Below, one piece after another: positions 45,560 through 57,359 of a DNA stretch of 64,000 bases. A program made the translations under genes and the position numbers. Location: assembly GCA_963681505.1 (NCBI GenBank), contig OY811976.1:7073467-7137466 (forward strand), written 5' to 3'. The notes beneath the pieces were generated by a model, which ran no database searches, had not been told where the DNA came from, and saw only the letters and a list, made by a program, of their open reading frames with translations. The first letter of the stretch is position 1. Each line of letters opens with the position of its first letter. The stretch comes from Eunapius fragilis. Taxonomy: Eukaryota; Porifera; Demospongiae; Spongillida; Spongillidae.

Positions 45560-47945
45560 TTTATTATAGAGAAGATTATAAATTCAATTGGTGTACTTGC
45601 TACCTATGAATTAGTAATGCTGTCATGTTGTGCATTATACAACGGCATACATGCCTGTGAAACAGCTATCATACTAACGTGGTCAATGCATTTAGTAAAT
45701 GGGTACAAACAATTCCAAATTCACGAAAGTATAAGATCAAATAATCCCATATGCACATGTGTTATCAGCATATACCACATGCAGGGAAATTTTTACCATT
45801 AAGAGGTAATTGTTACAGCAAAAGAAGACATGCTGTTGAACAAAAATTAATATAATCTTTGATTAAAATCCGAAAAATCAAGTAAATTGTGAAAAATCAA
45901 CATTTCAAATTTGAATAACTATGTAGTTTTTAAAAATTGCATCTTTTATCTAATCTGCCCACCCTGCATTTAGTACCATTAACACTAGTAACTTCTGTTG
46001 GGTGCTCATTGTATCTTGATTTAGTAGTTTGCATTTATTAACAACTTGGACCAGTTGAAATTATTTCAATATAAGAACACGTGGCACACGTTAAATACAC
46101 GAAAACTGGACAGGCTGGACACAAAACCAGTTATACAAGTCTGCGGTGAAGTCTCAAAGAATCTATCTAAAGATTATGCATAATTTTAGGCAGTATAGGT
46201 ACAAGAGAATACATGAATGGGAATATCTTTCAACTAGTAAACTATGTAACTATGTATGAGTCAACCAACTAAGTAGAGGTCTGAGACGTTAGCACGGGGA
46301 CCTGCCCTTGCAAGAAATGCTCTGGCATTCGAGCGCACAAGGGAAAGGTTAGTCTGGATCAATATAAGAAAAGGATGGATCTTTTGCCTAGTATAAAACT
46401 ATATATTTTTAATTAGGTGCTGTTGGGAATTATTAATTCATTTTATTTCTTTGAGTTAAACCTCCTTCCCGTTGTAATTAATTATTAAATGAATATTTAT
46501 TATGTCATATATACGTATGTTTACATAATACACCCTGATACCCACTAAAGCACTACTATTTACAATTAACCTACGATGACCCTGCTGAGCAACAATTAAC
46601 CTATGATGACCCTGCTGAGCAAGGCTCTTACATTGGCTCTGATTAGTTTTAATTCCATCCTGGCATATTTGCTACCGGCAGAGTGCTTGTGACTTTGGTA
46701 CATCTTCACAGCAAGTCTGGTGGCCAAACATGAAATGGTATGTTGTCCCTACTGCCCCCCCCCCAGGCTACATATACTTCCACCCAGTTAAGCTCACTGC
46801 ATTTACGATATTTCAGCCCCACATTAGTAGAACTTTTAGCCACAAAAATTTAGTTAACAGTTAATTAACTGTTTATAAATGATTCTCCTTGATTGTAGAA
46901 CACCAGTAGTTTGTGGTAATGGGTGCAGCAACTGATATGTTGTTTTGGGCCATTTGCTAACACTTCTGCAACGATAGTTTGTTGGAATAAACGATATTGC
47001 ATCATTTATGTCATCACAAATTTTAAGTACAATGTACATCAAGATTTCAATACAGTGCTAGTCACCAAAAGTGAATATAATATATGGGATATGTCCATTA
47101 CGCATCTATTCCTGAACAGAGTGCATTTAATTATGACTGACTTGTAGACAGGTTTAATGCACAAAGCTTTTCATCAGGTTGGATGTTCAAGGCTATAATT
47201 TCTGTATTGTAGTTAATGTACCAATTTTTTTTTTTTTGTATGGAACCTATTCACGTAGGCACCGAAAATAAGATATTGACAGATCGGTAGGAAAGTATGA
47301 ATTCGGAGGAAGCAGAGCTTGGGACGATTAAGTTTGACTTAAGAGACTCCGATTTGAAGTGTTGTTCATTTTTTGCCGATATACATGTATTCTGTAGATC
47401 CAACTGAACTTTATAACGAGTGTATTTGTAGAACCAGCGAGAATTACCGGGGTGTAATATCCAGTATTGGAGTATCTCATGCACTATTTTATCTGCTTCT
47501 ATAAGGCCACTTTGAATTGCATAGTTGGTTCCCGTCCCTGCCCGCTTAGTATTTCTAAAAATACTAATTTGCCCATTGTTCTATTTATTCGAGAAATGTT
47601 TTCCATTTTTATAAAAGTTAATCTAAAGTGAAAGTTGCGTGTAGTGGCACGAAGAAACTCTTGTAAATAGCTCCATATTCGATTCTAACAGTGGAAAAAA
47701 AACGATATTATCTTGGAAAGTATATATATATATGTTAGAAGACAAAAAACTGACCCTTCGAGGATTATGCGATGTACTTGTAAGTGCTTATGATATAAAG
47801 CAGCATGTCTCAATGCAACCATTACCTTTAATATTGCAAAGTAAGGATATCACCAGAAAAGCTATACTCTGTCGATGGTATCCGTATAAATGCGGGACAC
47901 CTCGTGTTCTTACGTGGACGGTAATGATTGTGCCGGGTATAATGA
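45560..47945. other. Upstream of Frizzled-like gene, no supported gene
   Basis: AT-rich DNA with no recognisable coding exons. A 33-base direct duplication (ACAATTAACCTAYGATGACC units) lies at about 46562-46622. The missing 5' exon and promoter of the Frizzled-like gene should be here. Confidence 0.45.
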
Positions 47946-47947
47946 TA

Positions 47948-49512
47948 TATTCGCACGTATGTACATGTGAAACAGTCGAACGCTAAAAGATGCTGGACGC
48001 ATTTATGATATAAGCAATGAATTGTGATATCACTTCCTGTAATGGGGATAATGTAAATGGAACCGCCCGCCCACATTATCTCGGGAACCAACTTTGCAAT
48101 TAAAAGTGCCTAAAGATGCAAATTGCTAATATTGTTTACACACTGACAAACAGTGCATATAATGTGCTTAGCTATAGTTTATTATTAATATTTTTACATT
48201 ATTTTTACATTTGAGTGAACTTTATTGGTTGGGGTATCCGATTGTATTGTTTATGCATCATCTTGCATGAAAAATATAAAACCACAACTGATCACGTCAC
48301 TTCCTGACTGCATAGAGTTTCTTTTTTAGTATCTACTCTAAATAAGAGCTTTTAGGGATTTCCATGCTGTATTGTCGTTGAAAATCGGTGTGGAAGTGTA
48401 TAGTGTGTTTTGAATGCGAGAAACAGCTTGGTATTGGCACCCTTCGGGAACACATGTACAATTGTGTTCAGTATGCCATTTCGTTGTGTGCGCGATCTGA
48501 AGTCCCAGGATTAGCTAGTAGGTAGTAAAATGACGGTTGATTCCAAGGCAGTCGCAGTCGTGACTTTACTGATGGTTTGGAAGCTAATAGAAAGCCCTCA
48601 AAGTCGGAAGACGAGAAGGTCGGCCATGTATAAAGGCAGGCATACACGGGTCGACTTGTCGCATGCAACTCAAATGAATACGGGTAAAAGTTCCGTAAAC
48701 CATCAATACATCAAAGAATTTACTCGTATTCATTAAGTTGCATGCGACAAGTCGACCCGTGTATGCCGGCCTTAAAGTTGACGTCATTGTATTAAAAGTG
48801 GGAGTGATGATCAAGTCGACAACCACTGCCGGGCGGAGCCAGGATTTTATTGTGGGGGGTGGAATGGGGGCAGCATAAGTTAAAGAAATTAAAGGGAAGG
48901 GACACGCGGACACGCTTCCCTCCTACCAAAGGGGTGCGGGTAGCGCTGTGAGCTCATCCATCGGGCCTGGGGTGGAGCCCCAGCCGCATCAAGTTCCAAA
49001 TCGTGGCATAATTGTTTATTGTGGCATAATTGTGCAGAGATATACATGGGTAATAATTACTTGCTTCCAGACTTTCTTGTAGTCTCGCAATCCAAAGACT
49101 TTGTCCCAATCATTTTATATTGTACTGCAATACTGTGGTGAATCAATATTATTATTCATTATTTACATGTAGGTCAGCCGAACATCACTGCTTGGTTATA
49201 ATTACATGTCGGTACCTCTCTTGGTTAACGTTGTGCACTGCATGGCCTGGTACCCTGCATGCAATATGGGTGTCGGATAGAAATTAAATAAGTGAAATTG
49301 AATGGAACGACTAATTATGATTAATAGTATTCGCTATGTATTTAACTTCAGCCAAGAGATGAATGACTCGTTCGACAAAGGTACTAGAGGAGGCACACAG
49401 GCACGTGCACACATTAACACATTGTGTTAGTGTTTAATAGTTTCGCCGTGTATTTAAATGAAGCACACAAGCTGCTAAACACATGTACATATTGACACAT
49501 ACATGTATTAGT
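47948..49512. repeat. Dispersed repeat R1, copy 2
   Basis: Partner of 1-1515 plus 3455-3512. It lacks the TIR element (empty site ATTTAAAT at 49452-49459) and the long G run. The hairpin is at 48635-48771. Immediately right of it, 49516-49563 matches 1761-1809, which lies inside the TIR element of copy 1. Confidence 0.9.
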
Positions 49513-49564
49513 TGTACCTGTTTTTATCCCTAGGGCAAAAATTGCGCGCGAATTAAAGGCTTAA

Positions 49565-50165
49565 AGTGGACACCGTGATAGTTGAGTATAAATTTTTTTT
49601 TCCTACTCGTCAATGTTTGAAATCAGTTTTATAAATACCGACTTGAGCTATAAAAATTCTAATAATTCAGTTTCGTTGACAAACTAGTTTTCCAAAAGAG
49701 TTTGAAATTGTAGCTTATCACGTGACACCTTACTTTCTATTTTGGGGAATTTGTGTTCCACGTCCTGAAAAAACATTTTAGCTGATTTCTCCCCTATTCG
49801 GAAACAGATCAGGCTAAACATTGCCATATAACTACCCCATATATAACTGCACTACTTGGTCGGGCCGAAAGTTGAATGCGCTAAACGGTTCGACGACCGC
49901 GGCTGCAAATGTGTTGTTTTAGAGGGAAACGCATCTAACTGATTGTCGCGTATTGCGTTGATTTTTGGCTACCGTACCTAAAAAATGCATAGAAGACAGG
50001 TATCTGTATCTGAAACGCTAGTTTACCGAGAAGTTTCGTTTACTCTGCCGCTAAAATGTTTGCCTCGAACGTTGGCTCTCAAACGTTAGCCATTTTCGGA
50101 TGAATAACATTATAATTATTGACAGTATTGTGGTTATCGTGGTTATAATTGAGATCGAGCAAGTT
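49565..50165. other. No gene seen
   Basis: No histone or other coding sequence can be read on either strand, which matters for the stem-loop that follows. Confidence 0.5.
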
Positions 50166-50171
50166 GAAAAC

Positions 50172-50187
50172 GGTTCTTTTCAGAACC
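50172..50187 (+). promoter_or_regulatory. Histone-mRNA-type 3' stem-loop, orphan
   Basis: GGTTCT TTTC AGAACC is a perfect 6-base stem with a 4-base TTTC loop, preceded by GAAAAC and followed by AAAC. This is the form of the metazoan histone 3'-end stem-loop. A purine-rich GAAGAGCTG, like a U7 histone downstream element, lies at 50221-50229, farther than usual. No histone gene is visible upstream, so it may be a relic or chance. Confidence 0.4.
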
Positions 50188-50259
50188 AAACGGAGAGTCC
50201 ATTAGCACGCAGGCTGTCACGAAGAGCTGGCAGACAGGGACCACCACTTTGGGACCACA

Positions 50260-50700
50260 CACACACACACACAAACACACATGGAAATTCCAATGCTACT
50301 TAGAATTAGTGGTTCTGGTGAGGATGACTGTCAAATTTGCTACACATATGACCAAATGCAAAAGCCTATGGAACTCACAGGTCTGTAACGTGTTTGGAAG
50401 CGGCACTGCCCCAAATCCAAAAAAAAATAATATGACACCAACTGCTCTGATCCTCAGGTGGGTATGTGACCATATGTCTCATTAATGGCAGAGTCCTACA
50501 CACAAAGGCATTAGCCTATCTATTTGCCACCATCTCATGTAAATCAACATTCCATGGGTGACTTCCATGGGTGGCTTTGCATCTGGTCATAGCAAACTGA
50601 CAGTCATACCCACCAGAACACCACTAATTCTAAGTAGCACTGGTTTGTGTGTGTGCGTGTACGTGTATGTGTGTGCATGTGTGAGTGTGTGTGTGTATAG
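50260..50700. repeat. Inverted repeat bounded by (CA)n and (TG)n
   Basis: About 50290-50375 is inverted at about 50555-50645 (ATGCTACTTAGAATTAGTGG shared). Outside the arms lie an AC tract (left) and a GT tract (right), so the microsatellites are part of the palindrome. Confidence 0.75.
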
Positions 50701-50709
50701 CATTATACA

Positions 50710-52321
50710 TGGGCCCCTTCTAGGAATCGGTGCTATTTATCTTTTGTGATATTACATGTAGATCTACCACTCTGTAAACCTACTTTTGTATATAAGCCCG
50801 GCAGGAATATTATTCCTGCTTTATCCCTAAAGATAACGATCAGGGCCCTGGAAATTTTATATAACAAAGGAACTCAAAGGAAGGTAATAAATAGTAAGTC
50901 CTAAGTCTTTTTAAACCTCTCAATGGTACACACTCATAGAGCCTCAGCGTATATAGTGATTGGCATGGGATAGTTGTGAGTGTTGTGTCTGTACGAGTGT
51001 GTGAGTGTGTAAATGGATGCATGTAATGGAATATGGGACATGAGGCATGGTACGTCATGATGTGGCAGGTACTGTGCGACATGAACAAATAGTCCAGTAC
51101 ATACAACACATTAATCCGGTACATACAACCAATGGGGGGAGGGGTTGGGAGGGGGGCCTCCTCTGAAAAAAATTTTGGGGCCTTTGCCCCATGGCCCCCA
51201 TGCTCCTATACCACTGTGTATAAAACACACAATCCAGTTACACACGTGAAAAACACATCAGTCAGAATATAAATAGTTGATTGGATAGTAAGCCAGTGAA
51301 AGCACTGTGACCAAAAAAAGTTCAAATAGACAAAGCTTATGAGTTAATCCATGTAGCACATAACAATTTACAGGGTGTACAGCAAGTCCGGGAAAGAATA
51401 GTGGAAAGAGTGTGTATAAGTGTGACGTGAGACGTGTGTATGTGTTGGTTCATGGGTGTGTGTGTGTGCCAGCCATGCAGATGAAATGAAAAACGGTGGG
51501 CGTTTAAAATATATGTGCCAGCAGAACGCAAATCCCGACAATAAGGAAGGGTTACATGTGTTCCAGCCTAGCTGCGCTGCATGTGTCTTTAACTCGACCA
51601 CGCCTCTCCCATAGCCTAGCTGATACACCGTGCACTATATCTCATGGCTCTGACGTACTGTTATAGGTTGTGAGCCTATAAATGGCCACGCAATGAGTGG
51701 CACCCAAAGAGTATGACCGAATCGACAGGGACACATATTGTTGTGCGCGCGTATCGGTACTGGTAGTACGTACCGTGTTTTGTATGGTGATGGTAGCTTA
51801 ATCCCATGCATTTTGATCGCTTAACGAATCTTGTTCGTTATTAAAGAGCAGCGGCGACGGAAGGAATATAAAAGTGTAGCCGCCATTAGGATGAAATGAT
51901 TAATAATTGCAAATAAGCAGTATGGCACAATCGTAAAACCCTTAAATTTCGTTTTGAATCATGATGTATACTTATCTGCATGCTTTCTTCTTTTATCCAT
52001 GACTTAATTCTCGAAACGTCTTCACCTCGAAGTTTTAGCAACTGAAAGAGTTTGATTCTGTTTTGTAATCATTTCCTCTTACGGGCTTTCTTGTCTTGTC
52101 AACAATCTCATATTCGAAAAGAACACTGCTACCTCTCTTTACATGCATTCTACTTCGTGTTGCAAGAAGAGGCTGGAAGCAACTGATGTATAGTTGATGG
52201 GAAAATAATGACCTTTAGACATGCTTCTTTATGACACATTGTAATTTGTAGCCTCGCGTGTATCGGAAATTTCTTCGCAGCGTCTTTCCAATTGCTAAAA
52301 CCTATTGATATGAACGCTGTA
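50710..52321. other. No gene; one hAT-like end
   Basis: CTCCTATACCACTG near 51207-51220 (inverse CAGTGGTATAGGAG) looks like a hAT MITE end beside GGGGCC-rich DNA. No partner end was found and nothing else is supported. Confidence 0.4.
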
Positions 52322-52325
52322 TCAG

Positions 52326-52468
52326 TGTAACGGTTATTGGGAACTGATATTATAATTAATGAGTGCCAGGCGCATGCGTGTGATTAACCTATATATAGTT
52401 TCTGTAACCAGGATTTATATGTGTGTTGTATTTCCGCTGCTACATATGAGATGGTAGAGACCGCTACA
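52326..52468 (+). repeat. 5' LTR
   Basis: 143 bases, TG...CA ends, with a CCTATATATAG promoter-like box at about 52388. Confidence 0.95.
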
Positions 52469-52470
52469 AA

Positions 52471-52488
52471 TGGTGTCAGGAGTGGGAT
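52471..52488 (+). other. Primer binding site, tRNA-Leu type
   Basis: TGGTGTCAGGAGTGGGAT starts two bases after the LTR. It complements the 3' end of a typical animal tRNA-Leu (ending ...CTGACACCA). Confidence 0.8.
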
Positions 52489-52510
52489 CACGCCCCAGGA
52501 TACTGAGGAC

Positions 52511-53428
52511 ATGCAAAGTCATCCCACGGGGAGTGTGGTCACTCACCGAGCGGTCCGAATGAGTCTGCGACCACCGGCGCGGTTCACGGAGAAAGCTGAC
52601 TTCGCGCTATGGATTAAAAGGTTCGAGAGGTATGTACTTGAGGCAAAAATTTCAGATGAGGAGCGGACTAGCGAGCTGCTTCCATTGCTGGAGGACGAGC
52701 CTTTCCGAATCGTAGTACAGCAAGGGCTAGCTGACTCGACCGACTATGATGAAGTCGTACAGTGCCTGCGCAGGCAGTATGACCCAGAAGGTAATGAATT
52801 GGAGTCTCAATGCAGGTTTCAACAGCGGGTGCAGTCGTCTGGGGAGAAACTGATGGAGTTCGTTGGCGCGCTGCGGTTTCTCGCGGATAAGGCCTACCCT
52901 CAGTGGAATGGGGAGCAGCGCTTGGAAGTGGTAAGACGTCAGTTTATCCAGGGTTTACGTTCCTCGTCCATGCAGCTGAAGCTTATGCGGGAGAACCCCG
53001 AGTCCTTGGACGAGGCTGTGCGGTTGGCTTGCCAGTGGGAGATGATTGAAGCGGCTCAGAGGACGTTGCAGAAGGAACGGATAGCTGTCGCGGAGGCGTT
53101 GGAGCCGAGTGAAAGGGACAGGAACACGATGGCTTTGGCTGCGCAAAGAACGAAGGGGCCGTCGGGTCGAGGAGCAGAGGACATATCCAAGCAGCTGGAT
53201 GAGTCCGAGAAGGAAATAAAACGGCTCTCGGAGCTGACTGATAAATTGAGAAAGGAACTGGGCAACCTTCATGTTGGAGAACCACAACCGTTCAGGGGGC
53301 AAGGAAGAAGGAGAATAGTGTGCTGCATGGACGTGTGGACAGGCGGGACATACAAAACGCTTTTGTACACGACGAAAGAAGCAGAGTCCGGCGGGAACGG
53401 CAGCTGTAAGTTCTGCGTTAATAGTTAA
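52511..53428 (+). CDS. Ty3/gypsy gag, frameshifted at zinc knuckle
   Basis: The frame is open from inside the LTR (52421), but the primer site lies before any sensible start, so ATG at 52511 is preferred. It encodes a gypsy-type capsid with ARFTEKADFALWIKRFERYV, YPQWNGEQRLEVVRRQFIQG and LDEAVRLACQWE, then a coiled-coil-like stretch (EKEIKRLSELTDKLRKEL). At 53321 the first Cys of a CCHC knuckle is in this frame. The rest of the knuckle (CGQAGHTKRFC) is in the pol frame because of four extra bases (TGCA, 53324-53327). The tail to 53428 is therefore out of frame. Confidence 0.85.
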   Translation: MQSHPTGSVVTHRAVRMSLRPPARFTEKADFALWIKRFERYVLEAKISDEERTSELLPLLEDEPFRIVVQQGLADSTDYDEVVQCLRRQYDPEGNELESQCRFQQRVQSSGEKLMEFVGALRFLADKAYPQWNGEQRLEVVRRQFIQGLRSSSMQLKLMRENPESLDEAVRLACQWEMIEAAQRTLQKERIAVAEALEPSERDRNTMALAAQRTKGPSGRGAEDISKQLDESEKEIKRLSELTDKLRKELGNLHVGEPQPFRGQGRRRIVCCMDVWTGGTYKTLLYTTKEAESGGNGSCKFCVNS

Positions 53429-53456
53429 TGGGTGTATTTCCGGCCGCAAGACTCCA

Positions 53457-56400
53457 ATGCTGGTGGATACGGGATCGGGGGTGACGTTGGTTGGGGAGAA
53501 GGTGTGGAAGGAACTGGGCTCATCTCCAAATGGAAGTGCTCCACTGGAAGAGCCTGCTAGGGCAGTGGTGGTAGCTAATGGTGAAACACTTGATGTATTG
53601 GGACAGGTGGAATTACTTATTGAGTTGGGAGGACTGGCCAAAAAGCATATGGTGTTAGTGGCTAAACAACTCACCCACGATTGTCTTTTGGGTGCCGATT
53701 TTCTCTGTCAGCACAATTGTATAATTGACTTACAACACCGGGTATTGTTAGCAGGTGACCAGACAGTAACAATGTGTGCATCAGACAGCAACAATGGGGG
53801 TGACATACAATTGTGTTTTGTGAGTTTGCTGGAGACTACGGTGATTCCTGCCTCGTGCCTTATACGGTTACCTGTGACGGTGCATAGGGGGAACACCACC
53901 GTGTCATGTGATGTCATCATGGAGCCACTGTCAAAGTTCAATGACCAGCATTCCTTGCTGGTTGCCCACTCCCTGACGAAGGGAAATACCATTGTTGAAA
54001 TCCTTAATCTCAATTCAGGGCCGGTGACAGTGCATAAGAACGAGAAAGTCGGGGTCCTGAAACCAGTTGTCGATGTCTGTGAATGGCGGGAGGCCGGAAA
54101 GAACGTGATGAACCATCCTCCGCGAACTGCGAGAAGCCGAGATATGAAATGGGCAGAGAAGATGCTTGCTGGGGCACAGGACTTATCTACAACCCAGAAG
54201 GATGCCGCTATGCGCCTGTTAGCAGAGTTCGAGAGCAGTTTTGCCGAAAACGATGACGACTTGGGTCGGACGAGTTTGGTATACCATGGAATAGATACAC
54301 AAGGAGCTACCCCAATTCGCCAACAACCACGTAGACTTCCCTACCACCGAAGGGATGAAGTCCGTAAGTTACTTGATTCCATGTTGTCTCGGGGAGTCAT
54401 AGAGCCTAGTAGCAGTCCGTGGGCGGCACCTATTGTTCTTGCTAAAAAACGGGATGGGTCAACAAGATTTTGTGTTGATTTCCGTAAACTTAATGACGTA
54501 ACCCGTAAAGACGCACAACCGTTGCCCAGAATAGACGATACTCTGGATGCGCTTGGGCAAGCTCGTTATTTTTCAACGTTGGATTTGGCATCTGGATATT
54601 GGCAAGTAGAGGTTAAGCCTGAGGACAAGGAGAAAACAGCTTTCGTAACACCGCATGGATTATTCCAATTCCGGGTGATGCCTTTCGGGCTTTGCAATGC
54701 GCCCGCCACGTTCCAACGTTTGATGGAGCACGTATTAGCAGGCCTGCACTGGTCCACATGCTTGGTATATATAGATGATATTATCGTGTTCAGTACGACA
54801 GCGGAAGAACACCTGGAGCGTCTCAGAGCAGTATGCTTGCGTCTTAAATATGCAGGGTTGAAAATGAAACCAAGCAAGTGTCATTTATTCCAGTCCAGTG
54901 TGAAATATCTTGGGCACGTGGTGTGTAAAGAAGGAATCAAAACCGACCCTGATAAGATCCAGTGTGTTGCAGACTGGCCAGTACCCAATGACGCTAGAAA
55001 ACTGAAGTGTTTTCTTGGATTAGCCTCCTATTATCGACGGTTTATCAAGAACTTCGCACAAATCGCTGCTCCATTGCATGCGTTGTCCAATAGTGGGACA
55101 AAATGGGAATGGTCCAATAGCTGCAATGACGCCTTCTTTGAACTCAAAAAGCAGCTGATGACTTCTCCCGTTCTGATCTTTCCTGATTTTAACCTGGAGT
55201 TTGTTCTCGACACTGATGCTAGCGGGGATGGAATAGGAGCTGTGTTATCTCAAGTCGTGGAGGGGAAAGAACGAGTGGTTGCCTACGCAAGTAGGGTCCT
55301 ATCCAGAACGGAACGGAAGTATTGCGCAACACGACGCGAGTTGTTGGCTGTGGTGTGGGCTGCTCAGCACTTTAGACCGTATCTGTACGGAAGGCGGTTC
55401 AACCTTCGTACAGATCATCATTGTCTAAAATGGCTGCATTCTTTCAAGGAACCCGAGGGCCAGGTGGCGCGTTGGCTTGAAGCTCTGGCTGAGTTTCAGT
55501 ATACAATCAACCACAGACCTGGTAAGCAGCATGGTAATGCTGACGCTCTATCTCGTAGCAACTGCAGACAGTGTGGTCTGGACTTCGTATCGGAAGAAAT
55601 GGAGGAAACTAGCTATGGGTGTCTGTCCACGGAGGTACAAGTATTGCCGGTTTGGACGAAGGTAGAGCTTCGAGAAATGCAAGAAGCAGACCCGAACTTG
55701 GGAGAGGTGATTAAATGGCTGGCATCCGGGTCGCTACCTGTTTCATGTCCTACTGAAGCTAATTGGAAATTGCAGTCGCTTTGGGTACAGAGGAACTTCT
55801 TGCTACTTGAAGATGGCATGTTGTATAGACAGTGGAAAGACGTCGAAGGTAATGGTTTGCACGCTCATTTGCAGTTGGTCCTGCCGGCGAATTTAGTTTC
55901 TGAGGTATTACAAGTTCTGCATAACTCACATGTGGGAGGGCATCTTGGAGCTCGTAAAGTTCTGGAGAAAGCTCGTGCCCAATTCTACTGGCCAGGTCAG
56001 AGGAAGGATATTGAGAAGTGGTGTCACGAATGTACAGTCTGTAACTCCAGGAAGTCGCCACCGAAAGGAAGAGCACCGATGGAAGCGTGTTTGGCTAAAA
56101 GGCCGCTTGAACGCGTGGCAATGGATATTTTGGGCCCCCTCCCTGAGACCCCTCGTGGCCATCGCTATATACTGGTGATAGGCGACTATTTTACGAAATG
56201 GAAGGAAGCTTTTCCCCTAAGGGATATGGAGGCCACATCTATTGCTAGGGTACTGGTAAACGAATTCATATGCCGCTTTGGGGTACCTGACAATATTCAT
56301 ACCGACCAGGGGAAGAACTTCGAGTCTAAACTTGTAAAAGAGGTCTGTATTTTGCTGGGAGTGAGGAAAACACGTACAACACCCTACCACCCCCAGTCAG

Positions 56401-56771
56401 ACGGGTTGGTAGAACGATTTAACAAAACACTACTGGAAATGTTGAGCAAGACGGTTCTGGAAGAGGAACGTGACTGGGATCTTTTTTTACCATCGCTTTT
56501 GTTTGCGTATAGAACAAGCACTCATGAAACCACAGGTACTACACCGTTCCAGCTAATGTTCGGTCGTGACCCTCGGTTGCCTGAGGACCTGTTGTACAAT
56601 ATTTCAACTCCAGAATATCAGTCAGTGAACGAGTATGGTACCGCATTAATCGAACGGCTGCAACAGAGCTATCAATGGGTTCTGAAACATGCAAGTAAAA
56701 AGCAGCAACACCAGAAGGCTGTTTACGATTTAAACACGCGCGGAAAGTCATACAGTGTATTATCTAAATGA
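53457..56771 (+). CDS. Ty3/gypsy pol: protease, RT, RNase H, integrase
   Basis: The frame is open from 53319; the first ATG is 53457, so in life it would be continuous with gag. Order by residue from 53457: protease near 3-10 (VDTGSG); RT about 310-480 (GVIEPSSSPWAAPIV, FRVMPFGLCNAPATFQ, VYIDDIIVFS with the YIDD catalytic pair); RNase H about 580-700 (VLDTDASGDGIGAVL, RRELLAVV, RTDHH); integrase zinc region about 820-870 (H-x-H ... C-x2-C, HVGGHLGARKV, CHECTVCNS) and core about 890-1000 (MDILGPLP, IHTDQGKNFE, DGLVERFNK for D, D, E). All catalytic residues are present. The frame ends at TGA 56769-56771 through a one-base shift near 56754, before the GPY/F-like region. Confidence 0.95.
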   Translation: MLVDTGSGVTLVGEKVWKELGSSPNGSAPLEEPARAVVVANGETLDVLGQVELLIELGGLAKKHMVLVAKQLTHDCLLGADFLCQHNCIIDLQHRVLLAGDQTVTMCASDSNNGGDIQLCFVSLLETTVIPASCLIRLPVTVHRGNTTVSCDVIMEPLSKFNDQHSLLVAHSLTKGNTIVEILNLNSGPVTVHKNEKVGVLKPVVDVCEWREAGKNVMNHPPRTARSRDMKWAEKMLAGAQDLSTTQKDAAMRLLAEFESSFAENDDDLGRTSLVYHGIDTQGATPIRQQPRRLPYHRRDEVRKLLDSMLSRGVIEPSSSPWAAPIVLAKKRDGSTRFCVDFRKLNDVTRKDAQPLPRIDDTLDALGQARYFSTLDLASGYWQVEVKPEDKEKTAFVTPHGLFQFRVMPFGLCNAPATFQRLMEHVLAGLHWSTCLVYIDDIIVFSTTAEEHLERLRAVCLRLKYAGLKMKPSKCHLFQSSVKYLGHVVCKEGIKTDPDKIQCVADWPVPNDARKLKCFLGLASYYRRFIKNFAQIAAPLHALSNSGTKWEWSNSCNDAFFELKKQLMTSPVLIFPDFNLEFVLDTDASGDGIGAVLSQVVEGKERVVAYASRVLSRTERKYCATRRELLAVVWAAQHFRPYLYGRRFNLRTDHHCLKWLHSFKEPEGQVARWLEALAEFQYTINHRPGKQHGNADALSRSNCRQCGLDFVSEEMEETSYGCLSTEVQVLPVWTKVELREMQEADPNLGEVIKWLASGSLPVSCPTEANWKLQSLWVQRNFLLLEDGMLYRQWKDVEGNGLHAHLQLVLPANLVSEVLQVLHNSHVGGHLGARKVLEKARAQFYWPGQRKDIEKWCHECTVCNSRKSPPKGRAPMEACLAKRPLERVAMDILGPLPETPRGHRYILVIGDYFTKWKEAFPLRDMEATSIARVLVNEFICRFGVPDNIHTDQGKNFESKLVKEVCILLGVRKTRTTPYHPQSDGLVERFNKTLLEMLSKTVLEEERDWDLFLPSLLFAYRTSTHETTGTTPFQLMFGRDPRLPEDLLYNISTPEYQSVNEYGTALIERLQQSYQWVLKHASKKQQHQKAVYDLNTRGKSYSVLSK

Positions 56772-57325
56772 TTTGGTATTTCTCCACAGTCCGGCTGTAC
56801 CAAAGAACAGGAGCAAGAAGTTTCACAGACCATGGCGGGGGCCATTTAGGGTAGCAAAAGTGATTAGCCCGTGTGTTTATCGTATCGTTGACTGCTCTAA
56901 CTCTAGAAAAAAATATGTTGTTCATTTCAACCCCTACTAAGGAGGAACAAAGTCAATTCCCTCAACAAAAGAAACAGTGGGAAGATGACAGCGGTGAGAG
57001 CACCCCTGAACATGCACATCGTGAAGAAGAGGATGAGGAGTATATTATAGAGGAATCCAGCGTAAGGGGGGATAGACAAGATAGACAGGGGGTTATGACA
57101 GATCCTGAAAGGAATGCAGTACAGCCACAAGACGGGGATCATTTAATGAGTGGATCGGATGGGGAAGAGGGACAGGCAGAGGAGGCAGATCAGGTCAGAG
57201 ATACAGAGGAATCTGTCGAGGAGGCGGAACCAGTATTACGGAGGTCGACAAGGTACAGAAGGCCGCCGGACAGATATGGGAACCCATTGAACCTTCCTGA
57301 CTTGGAATCGGACGACGATACATGA
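56755..57325 (+). pseudogene. pol C-terminal part in two shifted frames
   Basis: 56755-56940 continues integrase: DLVFLHSPAVPKNRSKKFHR and PWRGPFRV (GPY/F-like) to VHFNPY. A second one-base change at about 56937 moves to the next frame. There an acidic tail ends LRRSTRYRRPPDRYGNPL, common at gypsy pol ends, with TGA at about 57325. No chromodomain was seen. Confidence 0.8.
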
Positions 57326-57359
57326 GTGTGTGGACCCACTCCCTGATAAGGGGGAGCTG

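Noticed and set aside
52955..53674. Minus-strand frame of 239 codons in the retrotransposon
   Set aside because: Shadow of gag and protease coding on plus.
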